This document shows, in pieces, positions 1 to 8,650 of a DNA stretch of 34,076 bases; the first letter of the stretch is position 1; each line of letters opens with the position of its first letter. The position numbers and the translations under genes were made by a program. The notes beneath the pieces were generated by a model. That model had not been told where the DNA came from and searched no databases. It was given only the letters and a program-made list of their open reading frames with translations. Origin of the DNA: Candidatus Fermentibacteraceae bacterium (GTDB taxonomy: Bacteria; Fermentibacterota; Fermentibacteria; Fermentibacterales; JCC-6); contig JAUVIS010000009.1 in the NCBI GenBank assembly GCA_030592635.1, forward strand, positions 1-34,076. The letters are read 5' to 3'.

Positions 1-1
1 A

Positions 2-913
2 ATTCTTGACAGAGGAAACCTGCAGCTTGATCTCAGAGATCTGGGATTTCCTCAAGATGCCCTGAAGGCATTTCTTGCCGGTGTTAATTCTCCATTTGGA
101 ATCGTTCTTGTCACAGGGCCTACGGGCAGTGGCAAAACCACAACACTTTACTCTGCTCTGAGTTCTCTCAATACTCCCGCAGTTAATATTCATACTGCCG
201 AAGATCCGGTAGAGTACAATATTGATGGTCTTGTTCAAACACAGATTGATTTTTCCATGGGATACAATTTCGCCGCTGCTTTGAAGGCAATACTGAGGCA
301 GGATCCCAATATAATAATGGTGGGAGAGATCCGGGATTTTGAAACAGCCTCCATTGCCATAAAAGCAGCCTTGACAGGGCAGCTGGTTTTCTCCACAATA
401 CATACAAACGATGCTCCGGGCACGATCAACAGACTTATTGATATCGGTATCAAGCCTTTTCTTGTCGCCAGCGCGGTACGAACTATTATGGCTCAGAGGC
501 TTGTCAAGACAATTTGCACGAAGTGCAGCGAACCCTATACCTGGTCTGATGAAGAAATCTCCGAGGCGGGTATTGATCCTGCGGAAATGTCCGGTGTACA
601 GACCCGCAGGGGCGCGGGGTGCAGTAGATGCGGAGGGTCAGGCTACAAGGGCAGAAAAGGCATTTACGAAGTGATGACACTTAACAGAGAATTGAAGCAG
701 GCGGTAATCAACCGGGTTTCCGCCGCTGATCTGAGAATACTCGCGGTAAAGAACGGAATGCGCACGCTGAGGATGGATTCGGTAGCAAAATTGAAGCAGG
801 GAATAATTACTCTTGAGGAAGTAACAAGAAGAACTACCGATGACGAAGAAAATGTAAAAAATGCAGCGATGAATTACAGACTGGAGAAGCAGATCAGCTC
901 TATCTCGTCGTAG
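2..913 (+). CDS. pilB: Type IV pilus assembly ATPase PilB (5'-truncated by window edge)
   Basis: Hexameric cytoplasmic GspE/PilB-family ATPase that powers pilus extension. The ORF track starts at an internal Met (257), but the same frame is open from base 2 and encodes essential motifs upstream: Walker A GPTGSGKTTT and the Asp box AEDPVEY. Further along are the Walker B-like DPNIIMVGEIRD, the His box TIHTND and a tetracysteine zinc motif (CTKC...CSRC, followed by GYKGRKGIYEVM), which is typical of PilB/GspE and absent from PilT. About 303 residues are present. The N-terminal domains lie outside the window. It is followed 37 nt later by pilT, so the two are probably co-transcribed. PilB is preferred over GspE because of the pilT, pilC and pilA context. 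Confidence 0.95.
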   Translation: MLDRGNLQLDLRDLGFPQDALKAFLAGVNSPFGIVLVTGPTGSGKTTTLYSALSSLNTPAVNIHTAEDPVEYNIDGLVQTQIDFSMGYNFAAALKAILRQDPNIIMVGEIRDFETASIAIKAALTGQLVFSTIHTNDAPGTINRLIDIGIKPFLVASAVRTIMAQRLVKTICTKCSEPYTWSDEEISEAGIDPAEMSGVQTRRGAGCSRCGGSGYKGRKGIYEVMTLNRELKQAVINRVSAADLRILAVKNGMRTLRMDSVAKLKQGIITLEEVTRRTTDDEENVKNAAMNYRLEKQISSISS

Positions 914-921
914 TATTATTC

Positions 922-936
922 CGGGGCCAGGCCCCG
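922..936 (+). other. Small GC-rich hairpin between pilB and pilT
   Basis: Perfect 6-bp inverted repeat cggggc/gccccg with a 3-nt loop, starting 8 nt after the pilB stop and ending just before the strong pilT ribosome-binding site (aaggaggg). There is no U-tract, so it is not an intrinsic terminator. It could stabilise the upstream mRNA 3' end or tune pilT translation. The function is inferred. Confidence 0.4.
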
Positions 937-950
937 ATAAGGAGGGTAGT

Positions 951-2021
951 ATGAATATAAAAACGCTCCTGAAGGAGATGATGGAGAGAAGAGCCACAGA
1001 TCTTCATCTTACAGTTGGCGCTCCCCCCACCATAAGGATTGACGGGGATCTTACAAGAATGGAGTATGACCCTCTCACCCCGAATGAGACCCAGTCACTT
1101 GTTTACAGTCTCCTGAAGGATGATCAGAAGAAGCGGTTTGAGCTTGACAAGGAGCTGGACTTCGCTTTCGGCATCAAGGGTCTTTCAAGATTCCGGGCAA
1201 ATGTATTTACACAGAGGGGATGCGTGGCCAGTGCCATCCGGGTGATTCCTTACGAGATTATGGGTTTTGATGAGCTGGGGCTTCCTGATATTATTTCCCA
1301 GCTCGCTGACAAGAGACAGGGTCTGATTCTGGTAACCGGCCCTACAGGGTGCGGAAAATCAACAACACTGGCTTCAATTATCAGAAGAGTAAACGGCAAT
1401 CGTCGCTGTCACATTATCACAATTGAGGATCCGATTGAGTATGTACATCATCACGATAAAAGCATTGTGAATCAGCGGGAAATAGGCAGTGATACCCAAT
1501 CATTTGATATGGCTCTTAAATACCTTCTCCGCCAGGATCCGGATGTTGCCCTGATCGGTGAGATGCGCGATCTGGAAACAATGAAAGTGGCTCTCAACAT
1601 TGCCGAGACAGGTCACCTGACACTTGCCACGCTGCATACCAACTCCACTTACGAATCAATCAACAGAATTATTGATACATTTCCCGCAGCAAGCCAGGCG
1701 CAGGTTCGAAGCCAGCTGTCATTTGTTCTGCTGGGAGTACTTACTCAGCAGCTCATACCCCGTCAGAGGGGCAAAGGTCGGGCTCTTGCGGCAGAAGTTC
1801 TGATATGTACACCCGCTGTGAAGGCTGCCGTCAGAGACGACAAACTTCATCAGATCTACGGAATGATGCAGTCAGGGCAGAAGTATGGAATGCAGACTAT
1901 GAATCAGTCTCTTTACAGGCTATACTACAACAGGGAGATAACAAAGGATTCCGCACTGGAGCGGTCTGCTAATCCCATTGAGCTTGAACAGATGATGGTC
2001 ACAGGAAGAGACATTCTATAA
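951..2021 (+). CDS. pilT: Pilus retraction ATPase PilT
   Basis: Cytoplasmic ATPase that depolymerises type IV pili and so drives twitching, adhesion and DNA uptake. At 356 aa it has the usual PilT length. An N-terminal PAS-like domain is followed by Walker A GPTGCGKST (residues ~130-138), Asp box EDPIEYVH, Walker B DPDVALIGEMRD and His box LATLHTNS. The C-terminal HQIYGMMQSGQKYGMQTM segment is characteristic of PilT. There is no tetracysteine zinc motif, which separates it from PilB. The start is fixed by a strong Shine-Dalgarno (aggaggg, 4 nt upstream). It sits between pilB and pilC, 10 nt upstream of the latter. Confidence 0.97.
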   Translation: MNIKTLLKEMMERRATDLHLTVGAPPTIRIDGDLTRMEYDPLTPNETQSLVYSLLKDDQKKRFELDKELDFAFGIKGLSRFRANVFTQRGCVASAIRVIPYEIMGFDELGLPDIISQLADKRQGLILVTGPTGCGKSTTLASIIRRVNGNRRCHIITIEDPIEYVHHHDKSIVNQREIGSDTQSFDMALKYLLRQDPDVALIGEMRDLETMKVALNIAETGHLTLATLHTNSTYESINRIIDTFPAASQAQVRSQLSFVLLGVLTQQLIPRQRGKGRALAAEVLICTPAVKAAVRDDKLHQIYGMMQSGQKYGMQTMNQSLYRLYYNREITKDSALERSANPIELEQMMVTGRDIL

Positions 2022-2031
2022 AGGGGGACTT

Positions 2032-3237
2032 ATGGGAGAATTTCAATGGACGGGAACTAACCGGCAGGGACGGACCTTGAATGGAACCATGGAGGCCAAA
2101 TCTCGTGCCGAAGTAAAAGAACTCCTTGAGAGTCGGGGTGTTACTGTTACCAAGGTCAAGGGCGGATTTGACATGTCCACCTTTGGAGTTATCGGCTCCG
2201 GTGTAAAAAGCAAGGAGCTTGCCACGTTTACCAGGCAGTTCAGCGTTATGATCAACGCGGGTCTTCCCCTGGTTGGGTGTCTTCAGATCCTCGGCAGACA
2301 GCAGGATAACAAGGTATTCAAGAACATCATTCTCGAAGTCACGAGCGATGTGGAAAAAGGCGGCACGCTGGCAGAGTCTCTGGGCAGCCACAAGAAGGTG
2401 TTCAGTGAGCTTTATGTGAACATGGTCGCCGCCGGAGAGCAGGGCGGAATTCTTGATACTATTCTTCTCCGCCTGGCTGACTATCTGGAGGACGCGGCAT
2501 CGCTGCAGTCCAAAATAAAGAGCGCAATGATGTATCCTGTTGTTGTTCTTGTTGTTGTTCTAGTTGCCACGCTGGCAATGCTTCTTTTTGTTATCCCTAT
2601 TTTCCAGACAATGTTTGAGGATATGGGCGGCGAGCTTCCGGCTATGACCCAGATGGTTGTGGACATGTCTGAATTTGTTCAGAACTATGTTGTATTCATA
2701 CTCCTGGGAATCGGTGCCATCATCTTTGGATACAATGCCTACTACAAGACGAAAAGCGGTGAGAGGGTAATTGATACCATAAAGTTATCGCTCCCTGTTT
2801 TCGGACCGATCAACAGAAAAATGTCAATTGCCAGGTTTACAAGAACTCTGGGAACACTTACAGCATCGGGTGTCGCAATTCTTGACGGACTGAATATCAC
2901 AGCCAAGACCTCGGGCAACAGGGTTATCAGTGATGCTATCATGAAGGCAAGGGTGAGTATCTCCGGTGGAGAGAATATCGCCGGTCCCCTTGAAGCTTCG
3001 GGTGTGTTTCCAACCATGGTTACACAGATGATTTCCGTGGGTGAGGAAACAGGCGGTCTGGACGAGATGCTTGTTAAGGTGGCAGACTTCTATGATGAAG
3101 AAGTTAATGTGCTTGTCGACGGTATGGCATCCACAATTGAGCCTCTCATGATCGTCTTTCTGGGCGGATTTGTGGGGTTCCTTGTTGTGGCCATGTACCT
3201 TCCGATCTTCGACATGATTCAGCAGGTGGGTGGGTAA
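2032..3237 (+). CDS. pilC: Type IV pilus inner-membrane platform protein PilC
   Basis: Polytopic inner-membrane platform (GspF/PilC family) that couples the PilB/PilT motors to the pilin. At 401 aa it is full length. Two T2SSF domains are visible (roughly residues 70-190 and 270-395). Each starts with the typical FTRQFSVMINAGLPLV- or FTRTLGTLTASGVAIL-type helix and ends in hydrophobic segments (VVVLVVVLVATLAMLLFVIPIF; MIVFLGGFVGFLVVAMYLPIF). EQGGILDTILLRLADYLE and its second-half equivalent EETGGLDEMLVKVADFYDEEV are family hallmarks. The GTT-rich stretch at ~2538 merely encodes a Val-rich membrane helix. Its 3' end overlaps the GTG start of pilS by 8 nt. Confidence 0.96.
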   Translation: MGEFQWTGTNRQGRTLNGTMEAKSRAEVKELLESRGVTVTKVKGGFDMSTFGVIGSGVKSKELATFTRQFSVMINAGLPLVGCLQILGRQQDNKVFKNIILEVTSDVEKGGTLAESLGSHKKVFSELYVNMVAAGEQGGILDTILLRLADYLEDAASLQSKIKSAMMYPVVVLVVVLVATLAMLLFVIPIFQTMFEDMGGELPAMTQMVVDMSEFVQNYVVFILLGIGAIIFGYNAYYKTKSGERVIDTIKLSLPVFGPINRKMSIARFTRTLGTLTASGVAILDGLNITAKTSGNRVISDAIMKARVSISGGENIAGPLEASGVFPTMVTQMISVGEETGGLDEMLVKVADFYDEEVNVLVDGMASTIEPLMIVFLGGFVGFLVVAMYLPIFDMIQQVGG

Positions 3238-4858
3238 CACGAGCCAACCAGTGCTTATCAGCGGAGGGCGCCGTACCTGGCTTCAGGTAGGGCGTCTTTC
3301 CGTTCTGGGGATGCTTACTCTCACAGGAATTTTCGTAATGGATCAGCAGGATCTGACTGCTGTCTATCTGGTTGTGGCCGTCGCGGCGCTTCTTACCTCA
3401 GCGATTACAAATATCATCATGAAGCGGAATCCTGAAAGCCTGAAACCCTACTGGTTCCTTCTCTATGTTGATGCCCTTCTTCTGAGCACCGTTATCTATG
3501 TCAGCGGGGGGATTGACGGACCATTCACCCCGTTTCTTCTGGTTCATGTACTGGCTTACGGTTTCTATCTCGGTGTTTCCGGCGGATTCAGCGCAGCAGC
3601 AGCAGATGTTGTTCTGGCCACAGGCTTCACTGTTATCGCTCTTAATGTACCCGGACCTAAAACTACCCTGAGTCCACTGCTCGCAACACTGATTCAGACC
3701 GGGCAGCTGAAACTTTCAACCACATACATTGCTTTGAGAATATTCATTTACGGTCTTTTGCTCGTTGCTTCCGGTATCGCGTCAGGAATGCTTGCCCAGT
3801 CACTCTACACAGAGAGCGGTCATCTCCAGAGAGTATTGAATAATCTGGCTGAACTCAGAGCAAGAAGCAGACACATTCTGGACAGTCTCCATGACGGAGT
3901 TGTTGTGGTTGATTTGAACGGTGATCTTATCAGTATTAATCCAGCTGCAACAGAGCTTCTCGGAACTGACAAACCCATGCATGAGTCACAGATTGGCGAG
4001 ATAGTACGAAGCTTCCTGAAAAACAGAGACTTTCCCCCCGGAATTGACATCGTGGTGGAAGAAAAAGTAATTGAGTGCAGATTCAACCAGTACGGTGACA
4101 CCGACGGAGCAATTATCATTCTGACAGATACGACTGAACTCCGGAATTCCCAGGCAGCTCTGGAGGAGCGGGACAAACTCTCTCTTATCGGCAGGCTGAG
4201 CGCTACTATGGCTCATGAGATCAGAAATCCCCTTGCGTCAATGAGCGGTGCTGCCCAGATTCTCGCCACAGGCAATCTTGACAGAGAAAAAGCAGAGAAA
4301 ATGGCACTGCTTATTGAAAAGCAGTCCCTGCGGGTATCAGAGCTTATTGAGGGTTATCTTTCTCTTTCCCGGAACAGTTCGGATTTTCCGTTTACCATTG
4401 TTAATGTCAATGATGTGGTGATGGACAGCGTTGAAGGCGCTATGCACGGCTTTGCGGGTGGGGTCTCGCTTGAGATACTCAGGTCGGAGGAGAACCCTTT
4501 GGTACTGGGCAGCAGAGTAAGGCTGGGTCAGGTTCTTCTTAATCTGATGAGAAATTCTGTTGAAGCTCTCAGCGGGATATCAGAGCCGGTAATAGCCATT
4601 GAAGTCATCGTTACCGATAACGGCAGATCTGTATGTATTACAGTAAAAGACAACGGACAAGGTATACCCGAGGACTTTATTCAGGAAATCTGGGAACCTT
4701 TTAAAACATCAAGGCGGGAGGGAACCGGGCTCGGCCTCTATATTGTCAGTAAGATTTTAAAGGAGCACAACGGTACTATTGAAGTGGAGAATACCGTCCC
4801 GGGCGGTGCCCTTTTCAGAATAAAGCTTCCCGGAGCAGGAGAGGACGCTCATGGATAG
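3230..4858 (+). CDS. pilS: Membrane sensor histidine kinase PilS
   Basis: NtrB-type sensor kinase predicted to phosphorylate PilR. The N-terminal ~190 residues hold about six hydrophobic segments. A PAS-like domain follows (LDSLHDGVVVVDLNGDLISINPAA), then HisKA with the H box MAHEIRNPLASMSG (phospho-acceptor His at about residue 329), N box NLMRNSVEAL, G1 DNGQGIPEDF and G2 GTGLGLYIVSKIL. The start is a GTG that overlaps the end of pilC by 8 nt; an in-frame GTG at 3251 is an alternative. It overlaps pilR by 8 nt, which suggests translational coupling. The identification rests on domain order plus position between pilC and pilR. In Pseudomonas the PilS membrane domain senses PilA itself; that is family knowledge, not seen here. 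Confidence 0.92.
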   Translation: MGNTSQPVLISGGRRTWLQVGRLSVLGMLTLTGIFVMDQQDLTAVYLVVAVAALLTSAITNIIMKRNPESLKPYWFLLYVDALLLSTVIYVSGGIDGPFTPFLLVHVLAYGFYLGVSGGFSAAAADVVLATGFTVIALNVPGPKTTLSPLLATLIQTGQLKLSTTYIALRIFIYGLLLVASGIASGMLAQSLYTESGHLQRVLNNLAELRARSRHILDSLHDGVVVVDLNGDLISINPAATELLGTDKPMHESQIGEIVRSFLKNRDFPPGIDIVVEEKVIECRFNQYGDTDGAIIILTDTTELRNSQAALEERDKLSLIGRLSATMAHEIRNPLASMSGAAQILATGNLDREKAEKMALLIEKQSLRVSELIEGYLSLSRNSSDFPFTIVNVNDVVMDSVEGAMHGFAGGVSLEILRSEENPLVLGSRVRLGQVLLNLMRNSVEALSGISEPVIAIEVIVTDNGRSVCITVKDNGQGIPEDFIQEIWEPFKTSRREGTGLGLYIVSKILKEHNGTIEVENTVPGGALFRIKLPGAGEDAHG

Positions 4859-6272
4859 GAAGAATCTTTCAATACTGCTTGTGGATGATGAAGAGTCCAT
4901 GGTGGAATGGCTCAGCATTCTGCTGGAGCAGAATGGCTACAGTGTTACGAGTTTTTCACATCCGGAAGCCGCATTCAAGTGGAGTGAACAGAATCCGGTT
5001 CATGTACTGATCTCAGACATCAAGATGCCGGCTATGAGCGGATTGGAGCTTTTCGCGAGAATGCAGGAGATTCATCCTGATGTGGCTGGAATCTTCATGA
5101 CCGCCTTTTCGAGTGTGGATACGGCGGTAAAAGCTGTAAGACAGGGTGCTTCCGACTATCTCCTTAAACCTTTCAAGACAGATCAGATGCTGGCCGCGAT
5201 TGAAAAAGCGGTTCGAGTAAAGAACATCACCGCAGAGAACCGGGCTCTTAAACAGAAACTCAGCAAAGAATACAATTTTCAGGGCATTATAGGGCGGTCA
5301 CAGCCGATCATCAAGCTTCTAGAAATGGTAAGAAAAGTTGCAGACCAGCCCAGTACTGTACTTATCTCCGGAGAGAGCGGTACAGGTAAAGAACTTATCG
5401 CAAAGGCAATTCACAACAACAGTATAAGAGAAGACGACCCTTTTATAGGAATCAACTGCGGCAGTCTTTCTCCGAATCTTCTCGAGAGCGAACTGTTCGG
5501 TCACAAAAAGGGTTCTTTCACTGGAGCATACAGAGACAAAGAAGGACTGATGATTGCGGCGGGCAGGGGTACACTTTTTCTTGATGAGATTGGTGAATTG
5601 AACAAGGATCTCCAGGTTAAGCTTCTTAGAGCAATACAGGAGCGGCAGATCCGCCCTGTGGGGGATACAACAACAAAACCCTTCAAGGCCAGGTTAATCT
5701 GCGCCACAAACAGGAATCTTGAGGAAATGGTTCAGGAAGGTTCTTTCCGCAATGACCTTTACTACAGACTGAATGTTCTTCCTCTTCATGTACCGCCCCT
5801 CCGGGAGCGGAGAGAAGACATTCCCCTTCTTGTCAAAAACTTTTTGAGCAACGGGAGTTACGCCGGGAAAGAGCTTTCGAAAGAATCTCTTGAGATATTC
5901 ACAGAGTACAGCTGGCCCGGCAATGTAAGAGAGCTTCAGAACATTATCGAGAGAGTCTGCGTACTGTCAGGCAGCAACACAGTAGAGGCGGATGAACTTC
6001 CCGGTTGTCTCACTGACAAGGCTCCTCAAGAGGGTCTGCCGTCTTTTCCGGAGAGTACGGAGACAGGCAGGGAGCTAGCCCTCCTCACGCTCGCTGAGAT
6101 AGAAAAAGCATGGACCTACTACATTCTGGAGAAGAAAGCGGGAGGAGAAAAAAGAACAGCCTCAAGAATCCTGGGCATTAATGAAAGTACTCTCCATCGC
6201 CGCCTTGAAAAATACAGGAAGGAGGACAAGCGTCTTGCAGAACGCCATACGGAAAGAAAGATCGACCCGTAA
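4851..6272 (+). CDS. pilR: Sigma-54-dependent response regulator PilR
   Basis: NtrC-family activator of RpoN-dependent transcription. It has a receiver domain (residues 1-120) with acidic pair DD at 12-13, phospho-acceptor Asp56 in ISDIKMP and Lys in LLKPF. The AAA+ domain has Walker A GESGTGKE (~174-181), Walker B TLFLDEIGEL and the arginine-rich LRERREDIP. The sigma-54 contact loop reads GSFTGA (~221-226) instead of the usual GAFTGA. A Fis-type helix-turn-helix (ASRILGINESTLHRRLEKY) lies near the C-terminus. It overlaps pilS by 8 nt. The obvious target is the -24/-12 promoter immediately upstream of pilA. Confidence 0.94.
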   Translation: MDRKNLSILLVDDEESMVEWLSILLEQNGYSVTSFSHPEAAFKWSEQNPVHVLISDIKMPAMSGLELFARMQEIHPDVAGIFMTAFSSVDTAVKAVRQGASDYLLKPFKTDQMLAAIEKAVRVKNITAENRALKQKLSKEYNFQGIIGRSQPIIKLLEMVRKVADQPSTVLISGESGTGKELIAKAIHNNSIREDDPFIGINCGSLSPNLLESELFGHKKGSFTGAYRDKEGLMIAAGRGTLFLDEIGELNKDLQVKLLRAIQERQIRPVGDTTTKPFKARLICATNRNLEEMVQEGSFRNDLYYRLNVLPLHVPPLRERREDIPLLVKNFLSNGSYAGKELSKESLEIFTEYSWPGNVRELQNIIERVCVLSGSNTVEADELPGCLTDKAPQEGLPSFPESTETGRELALLTLAEIEKAWTYYILEKKAGGEKRTASRILGINESTLHRRLEKYRKEDKRLAERHTERKIDP

Positions 6273-6318
6273 TCCAGAATTTAGTAGGCAGCAGAACAAG
6301 TAATAAAGGTATTTGGAT

Positions 6319-6335
6319 TTGGCAGACATTATGCT
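6319..6335 (+). promoter_or_regulatory. Sigma-54 (-24/-12) promoter of pilA
   Basis: The sequence ttggcagacattatgct matches the RpoN consensus, with the invariant GG and GC dinucleotides at the required spacing. GG is at 6321-6322 and GC at 6333-6334. Predicted transcription start is near 6345, leaving a ~39-nt leader with a good Shine-Dalgarno (aaaggag). PilR, encoded directly upstream, is the expected activator. No PilR binding site could be recognised between 6273 and 6318. Confidence 0.82.
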
Positions 6336-6383
6336 TATAGTAACGGTGAGTGACTGACCCCGTTCTCTTGAAAGGAGAATACG

Positions 6384-6734
6384 ATGAAGAAAGGTTTCAC
6401 CCTCATTGAGTTGATGATCGTTGTGGTGATCATCGGTATCCTGGCGGCAATCGCCATTCCCAAGTTCAGTGATGTTGCTGAAAGTGCCAAGAGAAACGCC
6501 TGTCGCGCCAACATGCGTACCATCGCAAGTCAGGAAGCCATCTTTCAGGCAGGCAGCATGAACAATGTGTACGGAACCCTTACGGAAATTGGAATGGAAG
6601 AGGTAAGATGCCCGAGCGATCAGGCAAACTCCTACACAGGCATGACCTCACTTAACCTGACCATTATCTGTGGTTATGCAACAAGTCATGGCAGCATTGA
6701 CGAAGGTGTTCCAAGCTGGCACGATAACACCTGA
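6384..6734 (+). CDS. pilA: Type IV major pilin PilA-like prepilin
   Basis: Small prepilin of 116 aa. It has a very short positively charged leader MKKG followed by FTLIELMIVVVIIGILAAIA: the type III signal peptide cut by PilD after Gly4, leaving N-terminal Phe (normally methylated) and the conserved Glu5. The globular part is short, with cysteines at about residues 40, 76 and 96. The last two could form the C-terminal disulfide loop. It is shorter than typical Pseudomonas pilins (~150 aa) and resembles the compact pseudopilin-like pilins of several uncultured phyla. It has its own sigma-54 promoter and is followed by a strong hairpin. It could be a minor pilin, but the promoter and locus position argue for the major subunit. 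Confidence 0.9.
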   Translation: MKKGFTLIELMIVVVIIGILAAIAIPKFSDVAESAKRNACRANMRTIASQEAIFQAGSMNNVYGTLTEIGMEEVRCPSDQANSYTGMTSLNLTIICGYATSHGSIDEGVPSWHDNT

Positions 6735-6753
6735 CCGGCGGGTTACCAGTTTT

Positions 6754-6782
6754 ACGAAGGGGTGGCACCGCCACCCCTTCGT
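6754..6782. terminator. Bidirectional hairpin between convergent pilA and glycosyltransferase
   Basis: Perfect 13-bp inverted repeat acgaaggggtggc/gccaccccttcgt with a 3-nt loop (acc). It begins 20 nt after the pilA stop, and its right arm ends on the first base of the stop codon of the minus-strand gene. Neither strand has a following U-tract, so it is either an unconventional terminator or an mRNA 3'-end stabiliser for both transcripts. Confidence 0.75.
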
Positions 6783-8635
6783 CATATACCGGGGGAGTTG
6801 TACCGGCAGACCATGTAGCCTTCGTAAACTGATGCCACCGGTTCAAGAATGTCATTCCGCCCGATGCGGTCAAGAATTGCCAGTCTGTTCTCCATTTGCA
6901 GTACGCATGGATTCGTTCTGAAGAAAGTCACATAATCTATTCCCAGTTCATCAAGGATCGCGCATTCCTCTTCAAGAGTATTTTCAAGGTACAGAGGTTG
7001 TGTAGCCGGGTGTCTCCAGCCGACATAAATCTCGTGGTCGTAGAAATACCTCTTTTCCTGATGAAGTGAAAGAATTCTGCTTTCATCGGGAAGAGCGCTG
7101 TTCATCCACATGTAAGTCATGCCCTCCGGAGTTGATATTCTGTATCTGTAAGCAGATTCTGTATCCCAGTTGCCAGTTAATACAGACATGGAAACAACAT
7201 ATCTGTACGAAGCGGGCAGTGAAACTCTCGCTGATATTATAAACCCGGGAACTACAAAGGATATTACACACACGGCAGAAAGGAAGACAGAGCTGAATAT
7301 TTTTCTGGACTGCATTATGCTGACGGCCAGAAGAGCGGTGAAAGGATAGATCAGGATTGAGTACTTGGCTCCCCACCAGGGCGGCCAGAGAACGATTATC
7401 GCCACAATGAAATATGCCGCGAGGGGCACAAAAATAAACCAGCTGCGGTCTTTTCGGAGAAAAGCGACTCCCAGTCCGCCCAGCAGCAGAAGAAGAATAC
7501 CCTCCATGCTGGTCATGAAAATGCCGATGTGTTTTGCGACAGAATAGTTTTTACTGGCGTAAATTTCAGAATCCCTATCATTGACAAGGGTTATTTCCTC
7601 CGGTTCAGGCGATAACCTCCACTCGTCCTTAACTGTGGGAGAAAACTGGTATACCGGGTAAGACGGGCTTCCGGTGTGTATCATGGTTCGAGCGGCGAAG
7701 ATCAGGGGAACAATTGAAATGCACAAAAGCGAGATCAGTCTCACTTTTCTTGAGGAGATGAAGAACTGATGTCCTTTGTAGAGCATGAAGGGCAGTACAA
7801 TGAGCAGAGCTGTCTGCTTGGTCGCGAGGGCAAGACCCATGAAAAACCATGATGTGTACTGTTTCAATGATTTGTCATTCAGCTCCCGTACAGAAGAAGC
7901 CAGCGCCAGTGTACAGAACAGAATGGCGGCTGTATCAGTTTTTGCGAGTGAGCACCAGTAGTAGAGCATCGAACAGAGAAGTACGATAGCTGCCAGCGGA
8001 ATCCGGTACTTATTTTTAATTAAGATTATCTGCATTCCTCTGAAAAGAGTGACAAACAGCAGTGTCATCTGAAAGACCTGTAGAATACTGAGCTGATCCA
8101 TTCTGTCGAAGGATAATGAAGCAGGCCAGACAGCCATCATCTCATAGGTCAGAGGAAAGCCGGAGAATGTCGTTTCTTCAAGCCAGTAAATTCCGCCGTT
8201 GTTCAGCCATCTGTCAGGCTGGACAGCGTATGTTATCAGAGGATCATCGAAAGTAAGATTGGGCATGGACGCATAGGTGAGATTTATTGTGATTACGGCC
8301 AGCAATGCCACTGCGCCCGCAAGCTGAAGAACTGACGGTTTACCGGATCTGTTTGTGTTTTTTACTTTCTGCACCAGCAGAAGCATTCCCGGAACGGCGA
8401 AGAGCAGCAGCAGAACGGGAGTTACTGTTCTGTTCATCACTCCGAAAAGAGAGAGCGGAATTTCAAGGAGAATGAGCAGCAGAATGCCGGTGATTTCCCT
8501 GGGGAGTAGAGGGAGAAGCTTCTTTATCCCGGTGTATTTCTCCGCGATAAAACCCGCTCCGTAGAATGCGCACCACACAACAAGGACTCTTATGACTGTC
8601 TGCGCGAATGACAGGGGGTTCATCCAGTCAAGCAT
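6782..8635 (-). CDS. GT-C-type polytopic membrane glycosyltransferase
   Basis: Integral membrane protein of 617 aa with about 11-13 hydrophobic segments and a soluble C-terminal region. It has the build of GT-C glycosyltransferases (GT39/GT83/ArnT-like), which use polyprenyl-linked sugar donors on the outer face of the inner membrane. Visible signs: an acidic pair in the first large loop (LTFDDPLITYAV), a juxtamembrane LAKTDTAA loop, the LALATKQTALLIVLP segment, and a C-terminal domain ending with the common LDELGIDYVTFF motif. The start follows gaggaga at good distance and lies 15 nt after the upstream gene on the same strand. The acceptor is unknown. Pilin glycosylation is possible because it is convergent with pilA, but other envelope glycans are equally possible. 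Confidence 0.7.
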   Translation of the reverse strand: MLDWMNPLSFAQTVIRVLVVWCAFYGAGFIAEKYTGIKKLLPLLPREITGILLLILLEIPLSLFGVMNRTVTPVLLLLFAVPGMLLLVQKVKNTNRSGKPSVLQLAGAVALLAVITINLTYASMPNLTFDDPLITYAVQPDRWLNNGGIYWLEETTFSGFPLTYEMMAVWPASLSFDRMDQLSILQVFQMTLLFVTLFRGMQIILIKNKYRIPLAAIVLLCSMLYYWCSLAKTDTAAILFCTLALASSVRELNDKSLKQYTSWFFMGLALATKQTALLIVLPFMLYKGHQFFISSRKVRLISLLCISIVPLIFAARTMIHTGSPSYPVYQFSPTVKDEWRLSPEPEEITLVNDRDSEIYASKNYSVAKHIGIFMTSMEGILLLLLGGLGVAFLRKDRSWFIFVPLAAYFIVAIIVLWPPWWGAKYSILIYPFTALLAVSIMQSRKIFSSVFLSAVCVISFVVPGFIISARVSLPASYRYVVSMSVLTGNWDTESAYRYRISTPEGMTYMWMNSALPDESRILSLHQEKRYFYDHEIYVGWRHPATQPLYLENTLEEECAILDELGIDYVTFFRTNPCVLQMENRLAILDRIGRNDILEPVASVYEGYMVCRYNSPGI

Positions 8636-8650
8636 CTGCTCTCCTCAGGA

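Noticed and set aside
2530-2570. GTT-rich microsatellite-like stretch in pilC
   Set aside because: It simply encodes a Val/Leu membrane helix that is expected at this position in PilC.
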